The notes below the pieces were generated by a model that was not told where the DNA came from, ran no database searches, and worked only from the letters and a program-made list of their open reading frames with translations. From assembly GCA_002373325.1 (NCBI GenBank), contig DFKI01000126.1, positions 1 to 45,472 of the forward strand: a stretch of DNA of 45,472 nucleotides. Direction: 5' to 3'. Source of the DNA: Treponema sp. UBA3649. Lineage in GTDB: Bacteria > Spirochaetota > Spirochaetia > Treponematales > Treponemataceae. Both the position numbers and the translations under genes were made by a program. This document shows, piece after piece, positions 1 to 7,199 of the stretch (positions within the stretch are counted from its first letter, which is position 1; each line of letters begins with the position of its first letter).

Positions 1-126
1 TATAAGGCAAGTGCCGTAAATATTGCATGGGAAACTTAATGTTGATTGAGGAAACGCTGTAATGTAGGGGAGGTTCGTGACAAGCAGGCATTTGTGCGGA
101 CCGAACTATTTTGTAGATCGATTGGG

Positions 127-203
127 AGTTTTGCTGTTTTTCCCGAAGGGAAAATGGGAGCCTTTGCGACCAAAGCAAAACTACTTAGCAAGCAACAGCT
201 TGC
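127..203 (+). ncRNA. Candidate structured RNA: three-way junction plus hairpin
   Basis: An outer stem AGTTTTG (127-133) with CAAAACT (176-182) encloses two perfect hairpins: TTTTCCC-GAA-GGGAAAA (138-154) and CTTTG-CGAC-CAAAG (162-175). A third hairpin GCAAGC-AACA-GCTTGC follows at 188-203. A weaker pairing GTTCG/CGAAC lies upstream (73-77 with 101-105). I do not recognise tmRNA, RNase P, SRP RNA, 6S or a known riboswitch. It could be an uncharacterised RNA, a 5' leader, or the 3' part of a mobile element. The strand is uncertain because stems fold on either strand. Confidence 0.3.
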
Positions 204-307
204 GACTGGTTCTCACCGTAAATGAAAGCGGTTCCTCTTTTAGATTTTAGTTTTCCAAGTTTATTTTAGATTTGCACTTGTCTTCTACACTCACTTTGCG
301 TGAGACT

Positions 308-335
308 TTCCAAATCTTCAGATATGTGATATAAT
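308..335 (+). promoter_or_regulatory. Putative promoter of the acyl-CoA synthetase gene
   Basis: A TATAAT box at 330-335 is preceded after 16 nt by a weak TTCCAA -35 (308-313). The predicted transcript has a leader of about 25 nt carrying the GGAGG that serves the ATG at 368. Confidence 0.45.
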
Positions 336-367
336 GTCAAAACCGCATTTTGGAGGAAAATTGAAAG

Positions 368-2002
368 ATGCCCGTCACAGACTTTTTAGTACGCAATGCA
401 GAAAAATACGGGAGCGAAACAGCCCTTATCGAACTTAACCCTGAGCAGAAGGACACAAGACGTGTTACATGGAAGGAATATTCCCTGATTCAGCCCAGCA
501 CCGAAGCAAGCTACCGTCGTGAAATCACCTGGCATGTCTTTAATGAAAAAGCCAACCGGATGGCAAATATGCTTTTGAGCCGCGGAATCAAAAAAGGGGA
601 CAAGGTTGCCATACTGATGATGAACTGTCTTGAGTGGCTTCCAATCTATTTCGGAATTCTTAAGACAGGTGCCATCGCCGTACCATTTAATTTCCGCTAC
701 TCATCGGAGGAAATAAAATACTGCGCCGATCTTGCCGAAGTTGACATCCTGCTTTTCGGACCTGAGTTCATAGGACGAATCGAATCCATAGCCGACACAA
801 TAGCGAAGAACCGTCTTTTGATTTACGTCGGAGAGGGATGCCCCACATTTGCCGAAAGTTACCGTGAGCTTGTTGCCGACTGCTCAAGTGTCGCACCCGA
901 CATCAAGATTACCGACGATGATTTTGCCGCAATCTATTTTTCATCTGGTACGACGGGATTCCCAAAGGCGATTCTCCACAAGCACCGTTCGCTCATGCAC
1001 GCAGCAATCGTTGAGCAGAAGCACCATTCAACAAGCCGCGACGACTGTTTTCTCTGCATTCCGCCTCTCTATCACACCGGGGCAAAGATGCACTGGATGG
1101 GCTCCCTTGTGGCGGGAAGCAAGGCTGTTTTGCTTAGAGGAACAAAACCACAGTACATTCTGGATGCCGTGAGCAAGGAACACTGCACAATCGTGTGGCT
1201 TTTGGTTCCGTGGGCCCAGGACATTTTGGACGCGCTTGACCGTGGAGATTTGAAAACGAGCGACTTTGCCCTTTCCCAGTGGCGTCTCATGCACATTGGA
1301 GCACAGCCTGTTCCACCGAGCCTCATAAAACACTGGAGGGATTATTTCCCGAACCACGAGTACGACACGAACTATGGACTTTCCGAGTCAATCGGGCCGG
1401 GATGCGTTCACCTCGGAGTGGAGAACATTCACAAGGTCGGCGCGATCGGTGTACCAGGTTATGGATGGGAATGCAAGATTGTGGACGACTCAGGAAATCC
1501 CGTGTCGAAGGGTGAGTGCGGGGAACTTTGCGTGAAGGGACCGGGCGTGATGGAATGTTACTACAACAATCCCGAGGCGACAAAGGAAGTGCTCAAGGAC
1601 GGATGGCTCTACACGGGAGATGTCGCGAAGCAGGATGACGACGGATTCATTTTCCTTGTGGACCGCAAGAAGGACGTTATCGTAAGCGGAGGAGAGAACC
1701 TCTACCCGGTTGAGATTGAGAACTTCATCCGCAAGTTCGACAAGGTGAACGACGTTGCCGTAATCGGACTGCCGGACAGGAGACAGGGAGAGATTGCGGG
1801 TGCCATAATCAGCATAAAGCCCGGAATGACATGCACCGAAGAGGAGATGAACGAATACTGCCTTGGACTTCCACGCTACAAAAGGCCGAGAAAAATCATC
1901 TTCGCCGATGTGCCTAGAAATCCCACCGGAAAGATTGAGAAGCCGCTTCTTCGCAAAATGTACGGAAAGGAGCATCTTGTGGCTTACGAAAACGAGGGCT
2001 GA
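368..2002 (+). CDS. Acyl-CoA synthetase, class I adenylate-forming enzyme
   Basis: Predicted cytoplasmic enzyme that activates a carboxylic acid as acyl-AMP and then forms an acyl-CoA thioester. The AMP-binding P-loop-like motif SSGTTGFPK is at residues 192-200. YTGD and the DRKKDVIVSGGENLYPVEIE segment that leads into the mobile C-terminal domain follow. PTGKIEK near the C-terminus supplies the expected adenylation lysine. The length of 544 aa is normal for the family. The N-terminal region has a family-specific insertion (residues about 30-55, RRVTWKEYSLIQP) that I associate with an uncharacterised group common in anaerobic gut bacteria, so the substrate cannot be stated. The start is set by GGAGG 14 nt upstream. 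It is monocistronic and convergent with the capA-like gene, with a 4-nt gap. Confidence 0.9.
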   Translation: MPVTDFLVRNAEKYGSETALIELNPEQKDTRRVTWKEYSLIQPSTEASYRREITWHVFNEKANRMANMLLSRGIKKGDKVAILMMNCLEWLPIYFGILKTGAIAVPFNFRYSSEEIKYCADLAEVDILLFGPEFIGRIESIADTIAKNRLLIYVGEGCPTFAESYRELVADCSSVAPDIKITDDDFAAIYFSSGTTGFPKAILHKHRSLMHAAIVEQKHHSTSRDDCFLCIPPLYHTGAKMHWMGSLVAGSKAVLLRGTKPQYILDAVSKEHCTIVWLLVPWAQDILDALDRGDLKTSDFALSQWRLMHIGAQPVPPSLIKHWRDYFPNHEYDTNYGLSESIGPGCVHLGVENIHKVGAIGVPGYGWECKIVDDSGNPVSKGECGELCVKGPGVMECYYNNPEATKEVLKDGWLYTGDVAKQDDDGFIFLVDRKKDVIVSGGENLYPVEIENFIRKFDKVNDVAVIGLPDRRQGEIAGAIISIKPGMTCTEEEMNEYCLGLPRYKRPRKIIFADVPRNPTGKIEKPLLRKMYGKEHLVAYENEG

Positions 2003-2006
2003 TTTT

Positions 2007-3527
2007 TTATCCCTTCAATTTTACTCCGTTGTTTTTTATGCTTGCCGGATATTGCTCCACATAGGCGATTCGTCCGTCAAGCACACCAAGCTTCACAACT
2101 TCGCTGTCAGTGCCTCCGTTTGTCTCCTCCATGCCGTTGAAAATAAAATTCCCCATGGAAAAAACAATCAGGCTCTTTCCGTGCCATTCCGTAGTTTGAA
2201 GCACATGCGGATGACTTCCGAAAACAACGTCCGCCCCGTTATCACACAAAGCCTCATAAAAATCCCTCTGAGCCTTGGTCGGAGTAAAAACATATTCGGC
2301 TCCCCCGTGCACGTTCACAATCACAAAATTACCGGCATCCTTTTCCTTTCTCACGCTCTCAAGAAGCTCATCGCTTTTCCAAAGTATACCGGCCCTTTTG
2401 TCTGTGGCAGTCGCACTGGTCTCTCCGTTGAACCCGGAACGCTCCACGGGAAATGCCCCGCATGAAATCACCGCGACGGGAAGTCCCTTGATTTTTGTGT
2501 GATAAAACTTTTCCGCCTCATCCTTATTTTTTCCGATGCCGCTTGATGGAATCTTGTATTCTTCAAACGCAGCGAGTGTGTCCTTGAATCCGCTCTCCCC
2601 GTAATCATAGCAGTGATTGTTCGTCTGCATGAGGTAGTCGAATCCAGCGTCAAGAAGTTTTGGCAACACGGCTTTTTTGAATTTGAAAGTATAGGTTTTG
2701 GTCGCATTTTTCCACGAATCAGTCACCACGCCCTCCAGATTTCCGATCGTAAAATCAGCATTCTGCAAAAGAGGCAAAGTGTCCTCAAAAACAGATTTCA
2801 GTCCGTCCTCCTCATCAATCAGGATTTCCTGAACTCCGCGCGCCACCATGATGTCTCCCACACTCACGATGCTCACAAGATTTGAGTCCGAATCTTTTTC
2901 TTCTGATTGAAAAATTTTTCCGCAATGGTCAAAAATCATTTCACGAAGAGATTTTTCGTTCACGGTACAGAGCACACCTTTTTTCACACGCAGCTTGTAA
3001 TCCGGGGAATCGGCGTAGGAATCAGAGACAGGAAGAGCCCGCTTGTTTTCCGGAAGATTTTCTATCGTAGAAAATTCCAGGTTCAAATCAGGTGCGTTCA
3101 AGGAATCTGTCTCGGCGGGAGATGAAAAATCAGCGGGAACAGAGGGCAGGTAGATTTCAGAATCAAGCGCATAAAATTTCTGGCTCCCGGGATATTCGTA
3201 ATCAAGAAGGGCGATTTCCTGATGGGTGCGCAAAAATCCGGCTGTCTTCACGATGGGTCCGAAAAAAGTCTCCGTCTCCGCATTCTCATCTGAATTTTTC
3301 ACAAAGGTGATTTTACATTCATCTCCAATCACCGGTGATTTTGCAAAATAAGAGTCGTAAAGCGAATCCTCCACGCGGACAATATAGGAGACCTCTCTGT
3401 ACGCACGGATTGCAAAGACACAGCACAAGGCGGCGAGACACAAACTCACGAAACCCAAAATCAGGGCAAATACAAATGAAACCGGTTTTTTATTTTTTTC
3501 TTTCACGGAGTTTTGATTTTCTTTCAT
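2007..3527 (-). CDS. CapA-family (PGA_cap metallophosphatase-fold) membrane-anchored protein
   Basis: 506-aa protein with a short basic N-terminus and one hydrophobic segment (about residues 15-38), so probably anchored with its bulk outside the cytoplasmic membrane. The C-terminal half has CapA-family signatures in order: VGDIMVARGVQ, GNLEGVVTD, NNHCYDYGESGF, NVHGGAEY and FGSHPHVLQ. These build a calcineurin-like metallophosphatase fold. CapA members take part in poly-gamma-glutamate export, but no capB, capC or capE gene is nearby, so a PGA role is unproven. The first half (about 220 residues) is not recognised. I chose ATG 3527 because AGAGG lies 8 nt upstream; the longer frame to 3644 would run through the promoter. 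Confidence 0.85.
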   Translation of the reverse strand: MKENQNSVKEKNKKPVSFVFALILGFVSLCLAALCCVFAIRAYREVSYIVRVEDSLYDSYFAKSPVIGDECKITFVKNSDENAETETFFGPIVKTAGFLRTHQEIALLDYEYPGSQKFYALDSEIYLPSVPADFSSPAETDSLNAPDLNLEFSTIENLPENKRALPVSDSYADSPDYKLRVKKGVLCTVNEKSLREMIFDHCGKIFQSEEKDSDSNLVSIVSVGDIMVARGVQEILIDEEDGLKSVFEDTLPLLQNADFTIGNLEGVVTDSWKNATKTYTFKFKKAVLPKLLDAGFDYLMQTNNHCYDYGESGFKDTLAAFEEYKIPSSGIGKNKDEAEKFYHTKIKGLPVAVISCGAFPVERSGFNGETSATATDKRAGILWKSDELLESVRKEKDAGNFVIVNVHGGAEYVFTPTKAQRDFYEALCDNGADVVFGSHPHVLQTTEWHGKSLIVFSMGNFIFNGMEETNGGTDSEVVKLGVLDGRIAYVEQYPASIKNNGVKLKG

Positions 3528-3573
3528 CGCTTTTCCTCTTTTTGATTTTTCCATTCGATTTTTCAGCCTGATT

Positions 3574-3603
3574 AGTATAGAATATATGTCACAAAAAAAG
3601 CAA
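3574..3603 (-). promoter_or_regulatory. Putative promoter of the CapA-family gene
   Basis: Reading the minus strand, TTGCTT (3603-3598) and TATACT (3579-3574) are separated by 18 nt. The predicted start of transcription is about 40 nt before the ATG at 3527. Confidence 0.5.
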
Positions 3604-3691
3604 GTGCGAGAACCAAGTGCGGTTGACACTACACATTTTTTCAAAAATCTGATATATTAAAAAGCGAAATGGATTTTTAAAGGAGATTTCT

Positions 3692-6193
3692 ATGGATCAG
3701 AACAGACCTCGCGGTCGGGAAAAACATGTCACCGACAACAGCACAGGCGTACACAAACGTGGCGACGGACTTGGAACGGGTCCTGTAGGTTCGTCAAACG
3801 GATATTCAGGAAGGACAGGAAGCAATCACTCAGGTAGTTCAGGAAGACCATCAGGAGGTCCAAACAGAGCGGCTTTGGGAGGAGGACTTTCACTTCCGGT
3901 TATCATAGTCATTGTTTTATTCTTCCTTTTAAAAGGAGGAAAACTTGGCGGACTTTTAGGAGGATTGACAGGCTCTTCCGCACAGACAGAATCCACCACG
4001 GTTTATGAAGAGGAGGAACCAGTCTCAAGCTCATCAAGCTCATCAGGCTCATCGGGAGCAGGATTGGGAAGTCTTTTCTCGGGTCTTCTCGGCGGCTCGT
4101 CATCGGAAAACTCATCCCTCTCATCTTCGGGCTCACAATCATACTCCGCGACATCCTACAACAAAGTGGACACATCGGTAGCATCTGGCTCAAGGGCAAA
4201 ACGCACACAGATTGTTGGAAACGGAAACGACAAAGTAACACTCATGGTCTACATGTGCGGCACGGATTTGGAATCACAGCACGGCATGGCATCCTCGGAT
4301 TTGGGTGAGATGGCAAAGGCAAGTTTCGGCGACAACCTCAGGATAATCGTTTACACAGGCGGATGCAAAAGATGGCAGACAACAGGAATCAGCAACTCGA
4401 AAAACCAGATTTATCAGGTGGAATCAGGAAAGGGAATCAAAAAGCTGCTTGATGATGATGCAAAAGTGATGACCGATCCCGCGACTCTTTCCGCTTTCAT
4501 CAAATGGGGCGCAAAAAATTTCCCGGCTGACCGTTACGAGCTGATTTTCTGGGACCACGGTGGAGGCTCAATCAGCGGTTACGGTTACGACGAGAAAAAT
4601 GCGTCAAAGGGCTCCATGAATCTTGCGGGAATCAACAAGGCTCTCAAGGCAGGTGGAGTTCAGTTTGATTTCATCGGATTCGACGCTTGTCTTATGGCGA
4701 CCGCGGAAACTGCGCTCATGCTCAACAACCATGCCGACTACATGATTGCCTCTGAGGAAACGGAGCCAGGAATCGGCTGGTACTACACAAACTGGGTCTC
4801 TCAGTTCGGAAAAAACACATCCACTTCCACTCTGGATTTGGGAAAGACCATCGTTGATGATTTTGTGGCGAAATGCAATCAGCAGTGTGCGGGTCAAAAA
4901 ACGACTCTTTCCGTAATCGACCTTGCGGAATTCTCAAACACGGTTCCCGACTCACTCACAAGATTTTCAAAATCACTCAGCGCGCAGATTAAAAACAACG
5001 AGTACAAAACTGTTTCCGACGCACGATATGCGACAAGGGAATTCGCGACAAGCTCCAGAATCGACCAGATTGATTTGGTTGATCTCTGCAAAAAACTCAA
5101 CACGAGTGAAAGCAACGCTCTTGCAAAATCAATTCAGGGTGCGGTCAAATACAACAGGACATCATCGAACATGACCAACGCATACGGAGTTTCAATCTAC
5201 TTCCCGTACAAGCGCGCGTCCTACGTTGACTCCATGTGCAATACCTACGAGCAGATTGGAATGGACGATGATTATGCTACGGCAATCAAACAGTTTGCGA
5301 ATCTTGAGGTAAGCGGTCAGGTTGCGTCAGGGGGCTCATCGGGTTCTTCAGGATCCCTTTTCGGCTCACTCCTCGGCTCTTTGGGAAGCGGATCCTACTC
5401 ATCATCATCGGCTTCTGGAAATGCGGATGTAATCGGCTCACTTCTCTCGTCTTTCCTCGGCGGTGGTTCCGGAATCATCGACGGACTTTCTGGACGGAAC
5501 ATCGACTTTATGTCAGACGGAGCTCTTTCCACTGAGGATACCGCGGAATACATTGCAAAAAATCACTTCGACGCAAGCTATCTGAAATGGGGCAAGAACG
5601 GCAGCGATTATGTTTTGGACTTGCCCGACTCACAGTGGGATTTCATACACGCTCTGGACCTGAACATGTTTGTTGACGACGGTGAAGGTTATGTGGACAT
5701 GGGACTGGACAATGTTTATGATTGGACGGATGACGGAAAACTCATCGCAGCATCTGACCGAACGTGGCTTGCAATCAACGGACAACCTGTCGCTTATTAT
5801 CACGAGTACACGAGCGAATCCGGGGATGAATACACAATTTCCGGAAGAGTGCCCGCAATGCTAAACGGAACGCGCGTAAATCTCTGGATTGTATTCGACG
5901 ACAAAAATCCCAAGGGCTACATCGCAGGTGCACAGACCGACTATCAAGAAAAGGCAACACTTACAGCGGCAAAAAATCTGACGAAGCTTGAAGTTGGTGA
6001 CGAGCTGGAATTCCTTTGCGATTACTACACCTACGACGGAGAATATTCCGACAGTTACTATCTCGGAGACCCGATGACCGTAAAAGACAAGATGGAAATC
6101 AGCAACGTGGACGTGAAGTCAAACGTGAAAGTGACTTACCGCCTCACCGACATCTACAATCAGGAATACTGGACACCAGCTTTGGAATTCTAA
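3692..6193 (+). CDS. Clostripain-family (peptidase C11) membrane-anchored cysteine protease
   Basis: 833 aa. A Gly/Ser-rich N-terminus (1-65) precedes one membrane segment (about 66-80, LSLPVIIVIVLFFLL), suggesting a type II anchor with an external catalytic domain. The C11 core starts near residue 180 (VTLMVYMCGTDLESQ). The probable catalytic dyad is His289 in FWDHGGG and Cys333 in GFDACLM. Clostripain-like enzymes cleave after Arg or Lys. Two Ser/Gly-rich segments with hydrophobic LGSLFSGLLGG-like motifs flank the domain (about 110-155 and 545-615). The last 220 residues form a domain seen with C11 peptidases but not otherwise known to me. RBS AAGGAG lies 8 nt before ATG. The gene is single and ends in a strong terminator. 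A host-protein or peptide-degrading role is inference. Confidence 0.88.
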   Translation: MDQNRPRGREKHVTDNSTGVHKRGDGLGTGPVGSSNGYSGRTGSNHSGSSGRPSGGPNRAALGGGLSLPVIIVIVLFFLLKGGKLGGLLGGLTGSSAQTESTTVYEEEEPVSSSSSSSGSSGAGLGSLFSGLLGGSSSENSSLSSSGSQSYSATSYNKVDTSVASGSRAKRTQIVGNGNDKVTLMVYMCGTDLESQHGMASSDLGEMAKASFGDNLRIIVYTGGCKRWQTTGISNSKNQIYQVESGKGIKKLLDDDAKVMTDPATLSAFIKWGAKNFPADRYELIFWDHGGGSISGYGYDEKNASKGSMNLAGINKALKAGGVQFDFIGFDACLMATAETALMLNNHADYMIASEETEPGIGWYYTNWVSQFGKNTSTSTLDLGKTIVDDFVAKCNQQCAGQKTTLSVIDLAEFSNTVPDSLTRFSKSLSAQIKNNEYKTVSDARYATREFATSSRIDQIDLVDLCKKLNTSESNALAKSIQGAVKYNRTSSNMTNAYGVSIYFPYKRASYVDSMCNTYEQIGMDDDYATAIKQFANLEVSGQVASGGSSGSSGSLFGSLLGSLGSGSYSSSSASGNADVIGSLLSSFLGGGSGIIDGLSGRNIDFMSDGALSTEDTAEYIAKNHFDASYLKWGKNGSDYVLDLPDSQWDFIHALDLNMFVDDGEGYVDMGLDNVYDWTDDGKLIAASDRTWLAINGQPVAYYHEYTSESGDEYTISGRVPAMLNGTRVNLWIVFDDKNPKGYIAGAQTDYQEKATLTAAKNLTKLEVGDELEFLCDYYTYDGEYSDSYYLGDPMTVKDKMEISNVDVKSNVKVTYRLTDIYNQEYWTPALEF

Positions 6194-6210
6194 AACATTC
6201 CATTTTCACG

Positions 6211-6255
6211 GATCCCGGGAGACGTTTTGAGCAAAATGTTTTCCGGGATTTTTTT
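6211..6255 (+). terminator. Strong intrinsic terminator after the C11 peptidase
   Basis: A 17-bp stem, allowing G-U pairs, runs from ATCCCGGGAGACGTTTT (6212-6228) to AAAATGTTTTCCGGGAT (6233-6249) around a GAGC loop and is followed by a T run to 6255. Confidence 0.9.
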
Positions 6256-6372
6256 CAATGAAATTTTTGAAGTGATTTGATTTAATTTTCACAGTTCCTT
6301 TTTTACATCTCCGCGGTTAATATAATAGAAGAAAAGCATGGGCAGAACGCCTGATTGTTAAAGGAGGATTTG

Positions 6373-7002
6373 ATGAAAAGATTCGCTAAGTTCGTGGCAG
6401 TGGCAGCACTCGCATTGGTCGCAGCAGGGACATCATTCGCACAGAAGGTAGGAGACAATCTCCTTTGGTCATCGACGACTGTGATTCCTGCGGCAAAACT
6501 TGGATTCGCGGCAAAACAGGTGACGGGAACAGCACCATCTGGAAAAAAGGCATTGATTGTCTCTGCCGAAAAAAATGGAAACGAAATTGATTTCCGCGCA
6601 AGAATTGATTTTTCAGCTCCAGTGCAGATTCGCGGTGCATCCAAAATCATAGTTGAGTGGGAGCCTTTGGACGCAAGCATCAAGGACAAGGGTGGAATGC
6701 CAATCAACTTCTCCATCTTCACATTGAATCCCGAGGACAACAAAGCCCTTCGCGCAAAGACCCTTGATTATGCAAAACGCGGTGAGGATAAAAAATCCAT
6801 CTTTATGAAAAATGGAAATGACGGTTTCCAGGGACTCAAGGCAAGCTGGGATCTCACGGCGGACTATCAGGCATGGACTGACACATCATGGGACAGCTCG
6901 ACAAAGAAAGTGACCGCGCTTGAACTTTACAGCTATCTCGGTGGCTCAGGTTCCGCATCTGATTACAAGGGAATCGCAATCACGGCAATCCGCTTCGAGT
7001 AA
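6373..7002 (+). CDS. Small secreted protein of unknown function
   Basis: 209 aa. The ATG at 6373 has AAAGGAGG 5 nt upstream and gives a classical signal peptide (MKRFAKFVAVAALALVAAG) with likely cleavage after TSFA (about residue 20). The mature part (about 190 residues) is rich in alternating polar/hydrophobic strands and Trp/Tyr (KIIVEWEPLDAS, SWDLTADYQAWTDTSWD, ALELYSYLGG). This fits a beta-sandwich, possibly a carbohydrate-binding-module-like or galactose-binding-like fold, but no family signature was recognised. A TATAAT at 6321-6326 provides a probable -10. The gene stands alone between two terminators. Periplasmic or extracellular location is well supported; the function is not. Confidence 0.75.
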   Translation: MKRFAKFVAVAALALVAAGTSFAQKVGDNLLWSSTTVIPAAKLGFAAKQVTGTAPSGKKALIVSAEKNGNEIDFRARIDFSAPVQIRGASKIIVEWEPLDASIKDKGGMPINFSIFTLNPEDNKALRAKTLDYAKRGEDKKSIFMKNGNDGFQGLKASWDLTADYQAWTDTSWDSSTKKVTALELYSYLGGSGSASDYKGIAITAIRFE

Positions 7003-7005
7003 TCA

Positions 7006-7070
7006 GCGCACAGCATAACGCACAGCATAGCACACAGCATAGCGCACAGCACAGCACAGCGCATAGCACA
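7006..7070. repeat. Short degenerate tandem repeat (GCACAGCATA units)
   Basis: Immediately after the stop codon, copies of GCACAGCATA and shortened or extended variants (GCACACAGCATA, GCACAGCACAGC) are arrayed for about 65 nt. It lies in the 3' UTR of the secreted-protein gene, upstream of its terminator. Confidence 0.8.
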
Positions 7071-7094
7071 AAATAAAATCAACCAGTCTCTTTC

Positions 7095-7127
7095 AATCCC
7101 GTGGACCTATGCTCTGCGGGATTTTTT
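7095..7127 (+). terminator. Intrinsic terminator after the secreted-protein gene
   Basis: Stem AATCCCG (7095-7101) pairs with CGGGATT (7117-7123) around a 15-nt loop, and the T run continues to 7127. It separates the secreted-protein gene from the recC promoter a few bases downstream. Confidence 0.75.
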
Positions 7128-7132
7128 CAATC

Positions 7133-7161
7133 TTGCTTATGGGAAAATTCTGTGGTATAAT
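7133..7161 (+). promoter_or_regulatory. Promoter of the recCBD operon
   Basis: TTGCTT (7133-7138), a 17-nt spacer and consensus TATAAT (7156-7161) lie 38 nt upstream of the recC ATG. GGAGG at 7186-7190 is the ribosome-binding site. Confidence 0.75.
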
Positions 7162-7199
7162 TTATTCTATACATTATGTTTCCCCGGAGGATTTTCTGA

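Larger units (their letters stand above)
1..367. other. Intergenic leader; no convincing complete gene
   Basis: Frame 1 is open from the window edge to a TAA at 37-39 (ending AVNIAWET), which could be the tail of an upstream gene but is too short to judge. The rest lacks a credible coding frame. It holds several inverted repeats between 127 and 203 (listed separately) and a promoter-like element before the acyl-CoA synthetase. Confidence 0.5.

Noticed and set aside
1490..1975. 161-codon minus-strand frame
   Set aside because: Antisense to the acyl-CoA synthetase C-terminal domain, whose sequence is clearly conserved in type.
3623..3658. TTGACA (3623-3628) with TATATT (3653-3658) as promoter of the C11 peptidase
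   Set aside because: The spacer is 24 nt, too long for a sigma-70 promoter. The TATATT may be used with a poorer -35, but I cannot support it.
7006..7070. Possible CRISPR array
   Set aside because: Units are about 10-12 nt, contiguous and degenerate, with no spacers and no cas genes.
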